NCBI GenBank assembly: GCA_003117195.1
Contig: BDSI01000008.1
Location: 930,001-994,000, forward strand
DNA: 64,000 nt
Origin: Eudorina sp. 2006-703-Eu-15
Lineage: Eukaryota > Chlorophyta > Chlorophyceae > Chlamydomonadales > Volvocaceae
Direction: 5' to 3'
Below the pieces are notes generated by a model. The model ran no database searches, was not told the origin of the DNA, and saw only the letters and a program-made list of their open reading frames with translations. A program made the translations under genes and the position numbers. Of the stretch, positions 24,588-36,292 are shown in pieces (positions within the stretch are counted from its first letter, which is position 1; every line of letters starts with the position of its first letter).

Positions 24588-24824
24588 TCATCCGACGCGC
24601 ACCTGCTCCGCCTCCTGCTGTTTGCGCGCGCGGTTGGAGTGCATCACGTAGTAGGTCCCACGGGCAACTTCGTAGAAGCCGTAGGCGGAGAACGCCACAA
24701 GCACGGTCGTGACAGACTTGTATACGATGTCATAAAAGCGAGCACGTCCAGGAGGCAGTGGGACCAGCCACGGATGCTGAAAGCGGCCAGCTTGCGGTGC
24801 TGCGTTAGTTGCGGGAGGAGCCAT
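24588..24824 (-). CDS. Small single-pass membrane protein, 78 residues
   Basis: Compact one-exon gene. A Pro/Ala-rich start is followed by FYDIVYKSVTTVLVAFSAYG, a hydrophobic segment at about residues 30-50 flanked by basic residues, and then a charged tail (RARKQQEAEQ). The size and layout resemble small accessory subunits or assembly factors of mitochondrial inner-membrane complexes, but I cannot match it to a named one. A CAG/GTGCGC sequence four codons before the stop could be a splice donor; the TGTAA 110 bases downstream argues for termination here. It is divergently arranged with the RPS13 gene, 291 bases apart. Confidence 0.5.
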   Translation of the reverse strand: MAPPATNAAPQAGRFQHPWLVPLPPGRARFYDIVYKSVTTVLVAFSAYGFYEVARGTYYVMHSNRARKQQEAEQVRVG

Positions 24825-25115
24825 CGCACAGGCCGTAGAAATGCTCCCAAATGCGGACTTTTACGAGAGGTGCAGCGTGCAAACTTGCAACGCAAAAGCA
24901 CGCAGTGATTACATGAACGTGGCGCTCGGTCAAAACATACAGAACAATTATCCTTTGTAAGATATTATGTTTTTTGTTTTGCATGGTTTGCCAGTACGGT
25001 CGTTTGCAGGGCCCTTTTGGCAATGACACCGTCCGCGACAAAAACAGCCTTCACCTTCACCAGTTCTCTCTCTCCTGCGAACCGCTGAGCGGGCGTATTC
25101 GAACGACTCGCCACT
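24825..25115. promoter_or_regulatory. Divergent promoter region between small membrane protein gene and RPS13
   Basis: 291 bases separate the two start codons on opposite strands, so both promoters and 5' untranslated regions must lie here or overlap. I see no convincing TATA box. An AT-rich stretch (about 24945-24985) sits in the middle. Confidence 0.45.
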
Positions 25116-26440
25116 ATGGGTCGCATGCACAGCGGCGGCAAGGGTGAGGCTAGGAATTTCTGCGCCGCAATGTCCCTTCAAGGTTGAGCTCTAAACTTAG
25201 GTTGTGAACGCCTGTGCGCGTAGGCAAGTCGTCCTCTGCCATTCCATACAAGAGGTCTCCGCCGTCGTAAGTCCTTTTTGTCTGCCGCCGACCTAGCGTT
25301 CAGAGTTGCGGCGCGGCACTCACAAACCGGTTTGGTGCGCCCGTGTATTTCGCAACAGATGGTGCAAGACCACCTCTGCCGAGGTGCAGGACATGATTTG
25401 CAAGTTCGCTAGGAAGGGCATGACGCCCTCGCAAATCGGCATTGTGCTGCGTGACCAGCACGGTGTCCCGCTGGTCCACACTGTGACTGGCAGCAAGGTC
25501 CTGAGGATCCTGAAGGGTGCTGGCCTGGCCCCTGAGATTCCGGAGGACCTGTACTTCCTGATCAAGAAGGCCGGTGAGCCGCGCAGCTGTCTCCACCAGC
25601 ACCGAACCGAGAGGGCCTTCGCGCCCGGCAAGCGTTCGGTCCCGCCCCGTGCGGTTGCTGACGCTTCGCCATACTGCACGCAGTGTCTATCCGCAAGCAC
25701 CTGGAGCGCAACCGGAAGGACAAGGATGGCAAGTTCCGCCTCATTCTGGTACGTCACACACGCCGGGCACCGGGGTGAAATTGGTTTCGGGGTGAGGTCA
25801 GGATTGAGGAATATAAGGGTAGCCGGTTGGTGGGGTGTCATTGTCACGTACAGCCTTTCACGTTTGATTTCGCGTTGGGAACAGAACCCAACCACTGCCG
25901 AAGATGAGTTCTTGTGGAAATCCTGTCCCTGATTCGTGCCCCATACACATGGGGGATGCGATTACATGCTGGGAAGCGCTCTGTGGGTGCATGGACCGCT
26001 TGGCACCGGTGTGCGGTGTACGAACGCAGCCGTCGGATTGCTGCTCCCGCAGTACTAGTCATGGCCATTGTGACTAAAAACGTCAAGCCTGTTGCACTTG
26101 CAACCGAGCGCGCCCGACGGAATGAAATCGTCCTATCAATGGTCGAGTGGCAATCGGTTGGTTTGTCAGTCGGTGAACGCAAGACTGTTGTTACGCCGCA
26201 ACTACGACGGTACACCGACCGACATGCGTGAGACAAACGGCGATTGAGCAGTCCCAAGGACAAGTTGTTGTGAGCAGCGTTCGAGCACGGTTTAAATTAC
26301 CAGGGCACCCATTTTTCCTTGCTGTCGCCCAACAGGTCGAGAGCCGTATTCACCGCCTGGCCCGCTACTACAAGCGCGTGCGCAAGCTGCCGCCGAACTG
26401 GAAGTACGAGTCGTCGACCGCCTCGACGCTGGTGTCTTAA
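25116..26440 (+). CDS. RPS13: 40S ribosomal protein S13 (uS15), cytosolic
   Basis: Small-subunit ribosomal protein. Five exons: 25116-25143, 25224-25266, 25359-25573, 25684-25748, 26336-26440. Together they give 456 bases, a protein of 151 residues, which is the canonical eukaryotic S13 length. The first two exons are only 28 and 43 bases ([10 protein letters not shown], then [14 protein letters not shown]). Exon 3 holds [13 protein letters not shown] and [10 protein letters not shown]; exon 4 holds [21 protein letters not shown]; exon 5 holds [12 protein letters not shown] and [10 protein letters not shown], the rRNA-binding helix and conserved tail. All introns have GT/AG ends; the largest is intron 4 (587 bases). 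A TGTAA signal follows 133 bases after the stop. This is the most secure gene in the window and anchors the eukaryotic assignment. Confidence 0.97.
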
Positions 26441-26572
26441 GCGATGTCTTTGGGGCCCGCTGGGTGTGGAACGTCCGGTCCGCGACAGAGGCGGTGGGCC
26501 CGCCTCTGGCTGCTGTGGGACGGGAGCTGGCGACGGTGACCTGGGTGTTGAGGGGGTCACCGTTGGAGGACC

Positions 26573-26577
26573 TGTAA
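26573..26577 (+). promoter_or_regulatory. Polyadenylation-type signal TGTAA of RPS13
   Basis: TGTAA 133 bases past the RPS13 stop codon on the coding strand, at the spacing expected for volvocine 3' ends. Confidence 0.6.
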
Positions 26578-27020
26578 CGCCAGTCAGACAGGAAGTCATC
26601 TGTGCCGTTTCCCGTTTCTGGAGTGGCAACAGGCATCGGCGCTGCCGCAATCGGGGTGTTCTGCAGCAGAGTTTGTGGACAATTGACGTCGGATTTTCCG
26701 CTGGCGAGGTTTCCGGGAGAGGAAGTTAGGATGCAGTGCGTTGCGGAAAGAAGGCCCCTGAAGAAGTTTTTTGGGGACAGCCCAAGCACGCTCCAACATC
26801 CTGCATCTGACAGCCCGCTCGACTAGATGAGCATGGCAGCGTTCGCAAAGGCTACACATAGGAAGTACGAAGGTCATGCCTCCGCGATTAGAGCTTGGCC
26901 TCCCGTCAAATCCAGCAACATTGAGAACCCGTATCTTAGCCACGCTATCTGTGGCGTCCATTTTGCAAAAGCGCCTTGAGGAGGAAATAAATGAATTGAC
27001 CACCTGAGTGTACGAACGCG

Positions 27021-27025
27021 TTACA
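27021..27025 (-). promoter_or_regulatory. Polyadenylation-type signal TGTAA
   Basis: Minus-strand TGTAA about 128 bases past the stop of the multi-pass membrane protein gene (27153). RPS13 and that gene are convergent, with their signals about 445 bases apart. Confidence 0.5.
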
Positions 27026-27152
27026 GCAGTCACGGTGCGGTATCGAACGCACACACATGGTCATGATGATCCATCGTCAATCACACGCATGAAGGAAACT
27101 CCCATATTGGTTCCTGCCGTACGGCCATCCGTACATCCGACGTCAGTGAGTG

Positions 27153-30144
27153 CTACTTCTTGCGTTCCTGATCCGCATCGACGATGCCATCTGGAGCCGC
27201 TTGGGCCGCCGCTGGCCGCTCCAACAGGACTTTGGGTCCCCGCAGCACGTACGACAGCAACAGCAGCTGCGGCACCGCGGATGCCAGCAGCGACGCCGCC
27301 AGGTTGCCCGTCAGCGCGAATGTCTGCAGGGAGCAGCGAAGCAGCTTGGAAGCAAGAGAGGAAGGGGATAGCAGCTTGGAAGCAAGAGAGGAATGGTCAC
27401 CTAGTGTCCGGCCCGCTCGACGTTTCATTAGCCCCTTGGCGCCCCGCCCGCATAGTCATCGGCATTCTGATCGAGTAAACACGCAGCTGCCGTTGAAATA
27501 GGGTCACCGGTTAGCCGATCACCGTTAAACAGCCAGTGCACGACCCACCCTTGGTGCACGACCCTGCCACGCACCAGATTCGGCGCACCAAAGCGCAGCA
27601 CGCCGCGCAGCAGCGTCAGCGCGTAGGTGAGGCGCGGCGGACCCGCGGAGGCGCACCTGCAGCGACAACGGCGGCGCGGCGGAAACAGGGTTCGGTTGGG
27701 GCTTTAATTAAGGGCTTCCCAGCTTGTCGCGTGATGGGCGGTCGGAAAACGGATTTGACGGTCGCGTCGCCGGGACGTGGCCGCGTCGCGGCGCTGTCGT
27801 ACGATTCGTTCGTGTACGGCGCCCCGGCAACGCGCGGGTGACCAGCCAACACGTTCAGCTATGCCCTGGTTCCCCCACCACCACCACTGCGGGATCCTGC
27901 TCGTGCCAAGTACAGAGAAGCCCTCCATTGCGCCACAGGGCCGACTCCTGACGCATGCCCCTCCCCAGACGCCCCTTTATCCGGTTGACGCGTTCCCCTT
28001 CACGCCACCCCCAAGTCCCCAACCACACCCCGACTGCTCACCTTCCCAGCGCGTCGTACAGGCGGTACTCCCGCAGCATCGCCTCCGTCTCCCTCCGATC
28101 AAGCGCCTCATCGTACGGCTCACCCTCCTCCGCCGCCGCCGCCTTCTCCTCCCTGGAGCTTCCACCCGCCACCGCCTCCCGGGCGGCCGCCGTCCCCAAG
28201 CCGCCTTCCTCCTGGCCCTTACTCGCTGCCAACGCCGGCTCCGGCGTCACGGCCTCTTGGGTATCCCGCTGCTGCTGCTGCTGCAGCTGCTGACGGCGCC
28301 GCCGCTGCTCCTCCGCGTCCGCCTCCGCCTGCTGCTCCACCTCCACCAGCGCAAGGTTGCTCGCCACGCCCAACCGCAACGCCTCCGCCTCGTTGAACAC
28401 CAGCGGCAGGATGGAGCCCGTCAGCGCCGCCGCGGCGACGTAGCGCGCCGCGTCCGTGACGTACAGCTCCGCGCCCGTCGCCGCCAGGGCCAAGGTGTCG
28501 TCCGCGCCCGCCTCGAAGGCCCGGTCCGCCAGCCAGGCCGCCAGGAAGGTGAACAGCAGCCCGCGCTGCAGTAGCTCCTTGGAGGCCTCCCGCACGCACA
28601 CGAGACCCGCCTCCAGCAGCGGCTGCGTCTGGGTGAGGCCCCGCCGGCGGACGACCTGCGCGCCGGGTAGATCGTCGGGGTGCAGCGCGTGTGGTGAGCC
28701 TTGGGGAACTGTGCTGCGAGCCGTGAACCGTGAGCCGCGAGCTGTGCCCCCATTTTGTCAATCAAGACAGCGAAACCGCAAAAGGACAACAAACCGATAA
28801 TCGCCGACGTTGGCAACCGACGAAGGCGGCGAGCTGTGCGCCCCCATGTAGTCAATAAAGACAGCGAAATCGCGAAACAATCACCGATTGCGTAGTAGTT
28901 GTCCGGGTGACCGACGCCGCCGGCGAAGTAGGACGCTGTGCGTACCCACCCCTCCCACCTGTGCCGCCACCAGACACGCCTGCTCCAGCACCAGCGTGGC
29001 CGCCACCGAGTCCGCCGACAGCAGCTCCCCCACGCGCTCGGTGCGCAGCCGCAGCCCCACCGCACCCGGCTTGGCGCCCGGCCGCCCGGCTCCGGCCAGC
29101 AGCTTGTCGTACCGGGGTCCCAGCAGCAGCGCCTCCAGCGCCAGGACAGCGGAGCAGGAGGCCAGGCCCAGGAGCAGGTCGTCTTGGGAGGACCTGCGGG
29201 GGGAGCGTCGAGGGGGAAAGCGTCGAGGGGAAAGCGTCGAGGGGAAAGTGGTGACGGTGGCGACGGGCCGAAACCCCACAGTCTGCGCACTAGTAAACTG
29301 GCCCTGTCCCGCCACCGGATGGTGTGCAGTGCATGTAGGCGGCGGCAGCTAGGTGGCCTAGGCAGTAGGCACGACACCGCAGCCCCCTCGGCTATCACCG
29401 GTGGGCCGTGGGGCCCTCCATGGAACGACTGTCAACGGGTCCGTCCGCTCTTAGACTTCGATGTGCCCGGTCTACGGAGTACATGTGGGTCGGCATGTAT
29501 GGCTTACAGATGTGTGTACAAGAGAACTGAGCCGCAATGTGTATGTATATATGTGTGTGTATCGTTACATATCTGACCGGGCCCGACGCTGGCCAAGGGC
29601 TGCTAACCCAGCCCTAAAGGAAAGACCACCGAGGCACGCTCTCCCGGATACGAGGGAGAGGCGCGTAAGGGACCTCTGTCCACTCGCCCTCAACCAAGGG
29701 CGCGCGCCCGATCCCCATTTTACGCGTGTGTGAACGTGGCAGCGTGCAACAGCGTGAGTAGAGGGGCGGAGCTCACCATCGGAACAGGCCGAAGAGGTCG
29801 ATCCGTGCGATTGCCGCGCCTGCAACCGCTAGGGTGCCCGTAAGGCCCGCCGTCACGAGGGCCGAGACGATGCGGCCCTCGGCGGGTGGCAACGGGTCGC
29901 CGTCATCGTTGTTCGGTGCCCCCCCTCCGCCTCGAGGTGCCTGGCTGGCTGCGCGGACTCGACGACGGTAGGGACTAGCGGCGGCGTGGTTAAAGCTGCC
30001 GCCAGGAGGGTGGTCTATGGGATGAAGCTTGTGGTTTGAGATCCAGGCACGTACATGCTGCCGTGCTTGCCGTTGGGGAGCCTCAGCATAAGGCCGGTAG
30101 CTACAACTGCAAGTCACCGACAGCGATCTCAACGCACGATCCAT
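27153..30144 (-). CDS. Unrecognised multi-pass membrane protein, probably plastid-targeted (489 residues)
   Basis: I cannot name this protein. Five exons join in phase: 30144-29777, 29193-28959, 28655-28042, 27656-27575, 27323-27153 (1470 bases). The first 80 or so residues are Arg/Ser/Ala-rich and low in acidic residues, like a chloroplast transit peptide. Hydrophobic segments follow: IVSALVTAGLTGTLAVAGAA (end of exon 1), LLLGLASCSAVLALEALLLG (exon 2), ELLQRGLLFTFLAAWLADRAF and YVAAAALTGSILPLVF (exon 3), YALTLLRGVLRF (exon 4) and GNLAASLLASAVPQLLLLSYVL (exon 5). Between exon 3 segments and exon 4 lies a Gln/Glu/Ala-rich coiled-coil-like insert. The E-L-L-Q-R-G piece weakly recalls the EExxxR motif of CPBP (CAAX-type) proteases, but the second Glu is missing, so I do not assign activity. 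It is divergent with the PfkB gene. Confidence 0.65.
27341..27398 (+). repeat. Tandem duplication, 30-bp period, two copies
   Basis: GCAGCTTGGAAGCAAGAGAG occurs at 27341 and again at 27371. It lies inside intron 4 of the minus-strand membrane protein gene, close to its 3' splice site at 27324. Confidence 0.9.
28740..28900 (+). repeat. Diverged direct repeat, about 92-bp period, in an intron
   Basis: AGCTGTGCCCCCATTTTGTC (28740) and AGCTGTGCGCCCCCATGTAG (28832) begin two related blocks sharing CAAT(A/C)AAGACAGCGAAA. They are inside intron 2 of the membrane protein gene. Confidence 0.75.
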
Positions 30145-30558
30145 GGCTGTTTTAATATTATTATATGTCAATTAGGTTGCCTGTTAAATATTTTGATGAG
30201 ATGAAATCATACTAATTGACGTCTCACTTGGATCTGGTCTGTTGTAAGGTCGGCCCGTGCGCCTCATTTCCCCCGCACAGCGCTGGCTTGCGTTATTGAT
30301 TTCTCTTCACAGTATCAAAGTATGGCTTCTGCCGTACTCAATTTCGGAGCTCGGCCCCTCACGTTTTCACTTTGCGCACGTTGTAAGTGCCAGCCACACG
30401 CGCAGGTGTCGCAACCAATTGTACATCAAGCAAAACATCGAATATCTCATTTCGACTTTCTGGGCGGCCGGCGACGGCCGCAGCTCGGCGCATACCCAAT
30501 TCTACCTTGTCGGTTAGGCACACACACACCTCTACGCACCGCCGTAACGCCAGCAGCC
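30145..30558. promoter_or_regulatory. Divergent promoter region, membrane protein and PfkB kinase
   Basis: 414 bases between start codons on opposite strands. An AT-rich block at about 30150-30220 (including TAATATTATTATATG) is the best candidate core-promoter region. No specific factor site is recognisable. Confidence 0.4.
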
Positions 30559-33500
30559 ATGGTTGTTGATCTGGAATCACCTGTGCCGGACGTTCCTGTT
30601 GTTGTGGGCCTGGGCGACCCCGTCATGGACATACTCGCAAATGTGTCACCCGAATGGCTCGCGACGGTCGCCCCTGAGCCTGGCGGTTGCTTACCAGTGC
30701 CACCGGACGCAATGGAACAGTTGCTCACCAACGCAAGTACGCAGAGCGAGCTCGTCCGGTAAGCGATAGTCAGTCGAAGCGTCGATTTGCGTTGCTCAGC
30801 TCAGCCAGCGCCCTGCCCTTCAGCCCCCATTTCACAACCAAGCACGGATTATATGTGTACAATCATATCATGTATAAACTGCCCTGAGATTAGCCTTGCA
30901 GGATCCAGGATCGGACTTTCTCGTCTGTCTTAGACCGTTAGTTGACCGTTCTACGTGCCTGCACGTGCCTGCACGTGGTGCACGCTGGGCGCCTACCGGT
31001 TACCGCAGGATTCCCGGCGGCAGCGCCGCGAATGTGGTCAAGGGAATCTCCAACATAGCTGGCAGTGGTACGCGCTGCCGCTTCGTGGGCATGATCGGCA
31101 CGGATGACACGGGCAGCGAGTACCGCCGCAAGCTGGCGGCCCAAGGAGTCGAACCGCTGCTGCTGGTGGGGCGGGGCCGGGCGGAGGGGGAGCGCGGCAG
31201 AGCGGCAGGGCGGGGGACCCTCCCTCTCGGGGAGTCGGCGTGAGGGGACGGGCTGCGAGTGGACAACGTCATCGACCGCGTGGACTGGCAACGTCAGTGC
31301 TGAGATCCAAGATCCGCCGGCGTGCGCGAACACACACACACACACACACACACACGCGCCGCACCCCGGGTTTCCCAGCTCATTCCTGGCCCACCTCCGT
31401 GTTTCGTGCACCCACCCCAGCCTCCGCCGCCACGCGCCCGCTCGCTGTCTCTGTATTTCCATTGCTATGCAGGTACCGCACCACGTAAATATACTGAGTT
31501 GTGCTGGGTGTGCCCGGGTTCGTTCTTCGGGTTTTTTTTAATGTAACCCCAGCCTCCCTCCCTCGCACCGTCCCCCAAAGACACCTCCCCCATCCCCCCA
31601 ACCCCCCTGCTCCGCACCTCCCCCCACACTTCGCCCGCCCAACGTGTGGTGTACCACCGGCGGCACCCCCTCCCCTCCCCCCCCCCCATATTCGCCTCCT
31701 GACCGGTCAGGAGAGCTCCAGCGGCGCCCCCAGCGCCAGCGCCGTGTGCCTCGTGACCCCGGACGGTCAGCGCACCATGCGGACCTGCCTGGGGGCCTCC
31801 CTGGAGCTGAGGTCCTCGGGGCAGCTGCCCGCCGGCTGGGCGGACGGCTGCCGGCTGCTGCACGCGGAGGGGTACTGCCTGTACCGCCCGCAGGTGAGGA
31901 GAACGAGGTGGCGCGAGGGTTGAGGGGGGTGAGGGGGAGCAGGGGTGGGGGGCGGGGAGGGGCCAAGGCGGGGGTGGGGACTGCGAAGGGCCAGGTACAT
32001 TGATCGGGTCTTCTGACGGCCGATGGAATGGGCTGCGCTGTCTGAAGGGGAAGGGAGATCCGACCGACCCAGATCAATCTCGACCGACCCGACCGACCCA
32101 GAGGTAGAGCCGTCCCTGGAGGCGGAGGCGGCCAAGTGCCATGCCCCAGGAAGGGCGCCCAGCACACCTGGGGTGTAGGGCAGGGAGGGGCGAGGGAAGA
32201 GGGAGGGAAGGGGGTACAGCAAATGGGTGGACATATTCTCCTCCTCCCCCCTCCGCGCCCTCCACCTCCTCCACCGACCTGCTCCGCTCCGCCCCGCCCG
32301 CAGCGCATCCTCCCGAACCCTAGCCTCCCCGGGACCTTCCTGCCGTCCCCCCTCCCCTGCACCCCCCAGCTCGCCCGCGAGATGATGGCGGCGGCCCGGC
32401 AGCGGGGCGCGCTGGTGTCCATCGACCTGGCGTCGTTCGAGCTGGTGCGGAACTGCAAGGAGGCGCTGCTGGGGCTCCTACAGGTGGGAGCAGAGGGGTG
32501 CGGGGGGGGCCCAGAGAGGTGCGGGGACGGGGTCGGGGGCGGGGGCGGCCCGTCGTGCGATCTAGCTGGCAGCTGTTGGTCGGTACGGTTGGGTTCGGTT
32601 AGATGCGGTTGGGTTCGGTGCAATGGGTGTGTGTGGCGGGTTGCGGGGCGGGGCAGAGGTGTACGGCATTGATACCTGCGGTCTCCTTCTTGGCTCCGTA
32701 CCCGTATCGTGATAGCGCTGTCTTACGCGCGAGCCGCCCGCACATCCCAAGCGAACACACCCAGCAACGATCCAGCAGGGGCTGCATGGCAGCAGCACCC
32801 ATCCATTTCCCGCAATGTTCATGACATTCTGTCATTCACCCATACAAATGAAACCCCGCATAATCCCTCGCTTCCCTCCCCTGCCCTGCCCTGACCTGTC
32901 CTCCCATGTCGATGCCCTCGCCTGCCCTGTCTCCCCCATGCCCTGCCCTCCCCTGCCCTCCAGGACGGGTTGGTGGACCTCATCTTCGCCAATGAGGAGG
33001 AGGCCATCACGCTGTGTCAGGTGCTGGGGCTGTCACCGCCCGGGTCGGAGGCGGACCCGGAGGCGTGTGTGGCGGCCGCACAGCGCTTTCTGCTGTCCCC
33101 CGAGGGCGGCCGGGCCCGGGTGGCGGTCACGAGCCTGGGGGCCCGGGGCTGCGTGGCGCGGGGGGCGGACGGCGAGGAGGGTGCCTCGCCCGCCTGCCGT
33201 GTCACCGTGGTGGACACCATCGGGGCAGGTAGGGGGGGCATGACGGCGGGCGGGCGGGAGGGAGGGGCCGAGGTAGGATGGGTAGGTGGGTGGGACAATG
33301 GGGTGGTTGGTGGGAGGATGGGGGGTGGGGGTCGGAGGCGGAAGGTAGCGGGTCCCGTTGGTCGCGTCCCGCGTTCGAGCCCCCTAAACCTTCTTAACCT
33401 CCTGACCTGCCAACCTCCCTAAACCCCGGCCTCAGGCGACTTCTTCACCGCGGGCTTCCTGTCCGCCTACCTCCGGGGGGCCTCCCTGCAGCAGTGCTGC

Positions 33501-33785
33501 GCGGCGGGGTGCGCCGCCGGGGCGGAGGCGGTGCAGGCGGTCGGTGCGGAGCTGCCGCAGCCCGCCTTCGACCGACTACGAACCTCCCTGGACTCAATCC
33601 TCGGAACCAGGCCGGCAGGCGGCCCCGCGGCGGCCGCCGCCGCCGCCGCCAGCGCCATGGCGTTGTCGGCGGCGCTGTCCAGCTCGGCCCCGGCTGTGGC
33701 GGTGGCGGCCGCGGCGGCGGCGGCGGCAACCCCGGCGGCGGTTCACGCGACGGCGCCGACGGTGGCTGTGGGCGCGGTGGTGTGA
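30559..33785 (+). CDS. PfkB/ribokinase-family carbohydrate or nucleoside kinase
   Basis: ATP-dependent kinase of the ribokinase/adenosine kinase/fructokinase superfamily, 422 residues. Six exons: 30559-30758, 31009-31165, 31711-31893, 32370-32483, 32964-33228, 33436-33785 (1269 bases, phases consistent). The start MVVDLESPV precedes VVGLGDPVMDI, the first strand. PfkB signature 1 is RIPGGSAANVVKG at about residue 67. VCLVTPDGQRTM follows in exon 3. The anion-hole and catalytic-base signature DTIGAGDFFTAGF spans the exon 5/6 junction; the Asp of GAGD is present. Exon 5 has DLIFANEEEA, typical of the family. The C-terminus beyond the kinase fold is an Ala-rich low-complexity tail (about 33620-33780). 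Substrate cannot be decided; it resembles plant PfkB adenosine-kinase-like proteins more than ribokinase. No TGTAA was found close downstream. Confidence 0.88.
31330..31355 (+). repeat. CA microsatellite in PfkB intron 2
   Basis: About 12 uninterrupted CA dinucleotides, within intron 2 (31166-31710), followed by a C-rich, poly-pyrimidine stretch leading to the acceptor. Confidence 0.97.
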
Positions 33786-36292
33786 CGTGGGCTGCAGCTT
33801 GCGAGGGCGAGGGCGAGTGTGTGTGGGGGGGACCTGCAGTGGCGCGGGCTTGTGGCGGCGGGCGCGGTCGTGCTGGGGGGGATGGGCGGTCGTGCTGGGG
33901 AGGGCCGGGGGGCAGGGGCGGGGCCGAGCGAGCAGTTGCGGTCGGGTCGGACGACGGAAGGAGGGCGCTGCGCCAGGTCAGCTCCCCGTCGACATGTCCC
34001 GTAGTAGACGAACCCGGGCCCTACGTCGTGCCCAAACCAAGACGCCTCCTTCCCTTTCCCGGCCCGGCCCTGCTGTGGCGCTGCTCTCGCTCGACCGCGC
34101 ATGGGCGTTCGGGCAGGCAGGTGTACGGCGTCGTGTGTGTATGCCGTACCGTAGCTGGTGCGTTGGGGTGTAGAGCCCCTTGGAAGCCGGCCGGGACCTC
34201 CTGCTTATGAACGGCGGTACGAACGAATGACCGGTTGAGGGCGCGCTGCGGGTAAAGGAGCTGGCGGCCGCTGACTGCTGAGCGCCTTACCCTCTCCAGT
34301 CGTCACTGGCGGGCGGGCGGAGGTGTATCGGTGGGACCCGCTTCGACCTCCGACTGGGCCGCCCGGCATTGTGTGACCAAACGTTGTTATACCAATAGCA
34401 ATGATTGCTAATAAAGATCAGTACGGGGAGCAGACGGCCTGTGCGCCGTCCGCCCGGCGCCAAGGCGGGGCGCCACGCCCGCTGGCACCGCCGAGTGCAG
34501 GTTAAGTAGCAAACCTCGTAAGAGACATACTATAGCCTTGTCCCGCACTGTGGGACGGTGTGCATGCTGTTGGGGTCGGGTGGGGTGGGGTCAGGGGTCC
34601 GGCCCCGACAGCCACCCGGTACGCGTGTTCAAACTGTCGTACGAGACGATGGGTGTCGGCACCGGCGGTTGAAAAGGAACCTGCCCAAAGACACACCCAG
34701 CCCGGCGACTAGTACTTGTCGGCACCGGGGGTGTTTGCGACACAGGTAGGACATCCCGCACGTGCTATGGTCGCCGCGGCTGCGGCGGCCGTGATGTTGT
34801 CCTTTGTAGATTACTATATATTATTGACGAATCTTTATCATAATATTGGTTTATGCCACTAGGCATTCGTGGGCCGGGGAGCGGCGCGCGGCGAAGGGTC
34901 GAGAAAGGCGGCCTCTTCTGTGTTTTTTCCCGCGGCGGCCGTACATGTTAAGCGCGCGGCGCCGTACCATCGCCGGTCCGTGCATCAAACCTGCCAATCC
35001 CGTTGCGGCCGTACGTACGGCACCGGGAAGGTGGGGTCGCATCCGGCATGACAAGAGCTCAAGACGTGGTGGCCGTTTGGGGGGGAGCAGGGGTGGCAGT
35101 TCGGGCGCTGCGCTTGACGGTCATCAGCTGGGCGGAGGAGCCCGGTTTGAGCCGTGCGGTACGGCATCTTGTGGTCGCGGTGACGCTGTGTGGTATTGTG
35201 AGCCGTGTTACGGTGGTTAGCAGTGGACCCGGTCCGGACCGCAGCACGAGGTAGGTAGGGGGAGGGGCCAGCGCTACAGCCAGTGGGGGCACTAGACGGT
35301 CCAAACACGGGCCGTGCACGGCAGGTACTGCAAGGCATGAGGCACGAGGGCCGTGTCACATGGGGGGCCGGCGGAGAGACACCGCAGCGGCGCGGGGCGG
35401 CAGTGGCCCCTCATGAGGCCTCCGGACGTGTCGTTTACTAAGTAGAGATTCCAGCCAACGCTTCGTCACAAGACACTGCATAAACGAAACTGCGCCGCCA
35501 TGTGTCGAGTCGATGAGAATCGGCCGTGCGCCTGCAGTCTGGTCCCGGAAGGCGGATGCAGAACCCGGAATCGTGACTTTGCTATCTTTGGTTCGACGGA
35601 ATCGGATCCCGTGTATTACGGAAGCAAGTCCGTGAGCCCGTCAGTCAGTCTGCAACGTTCCTTACCTCAAGACTCGAGAGATGCGTACGACCGACCCGAC
35701 CCACCCGACCAATGCGACCCATCCACGACTGACACGACCGACCCCGTCATGCGGCACGTCAGGGCCCTATGTGTCAGAAGCGTGTCCCGCCATCTTCCCC
35801 CCGGGATGGACGAGACACCCAAGCGCATTTCCTAGGAGCCGCCGCTCGGTACGACATCGGCGGGCAGGTACGACATAAGCTGGAAAAGTACGATAACTGC
35901 ATACACCCACCCGCAATTTTCAGCGGCAAAACATTCACTTATTGCCAAGCCCATGTATGAAGACAGCCTGCAGGACGAGCTGACAACTGCACCCGGGACG
36001 GTAGCGGGGACACGTACAAATGTATGCCTGCGCGTACCCAAAACGCGCAACGTAGCCGCCTGTTCAGATAGGCAATATCTGCAATGGTATAGTTCGTCCG
36101 CTGGCAGCACATAAATGTTACTCATGTGCTCGTCGTCCGAAAGACATGCAGAATCGCACACGTGCCTGGACCTGCGCACAGTGAAGTTCAAAACTATGAC
36201 AACATGTGAGCCCCCAACATGTGTTTGCTCAGGATCAGGACGTGGCGTCCTGTCCGGTCAACGCAGAACTCATCCTGCCGTGGACCAGGGGA
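33786..36292. other. Convergent intergenic region, no supported gene
   Basis: Lies between the PfkB stop and the MYND gene stop (convergent genes). It contains GC-rich simple sequence directly after PfkB, a CGACC-type degenerate repeat at about 35680-35745, and AT-rich islands (34380-34430, 34800-34860). No protein-like frame or RNA gene was recognised. Confidence 0.45.

Noticed and set aside
25749..26335. snoRNA in RPS13 intron 4 (animal S13 genes host U14)
   Set aside because: I could not find a convincing C box/D box pair with terminal pairing.
28042..28655. CPBP/CAAX protease assignment for the plastid membrane protein
   Set aside because: Only a partial E-L-L-Q-R-G resemblance; the required EExxxR and later His motifs are not visible.
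33494..34210. Gly/Arg-rich 238-codon frame over the PfkB 3' end
   Set aside because: Shadow frame of the Ala-rich PfkB tail and GC-rich downstream DNA.
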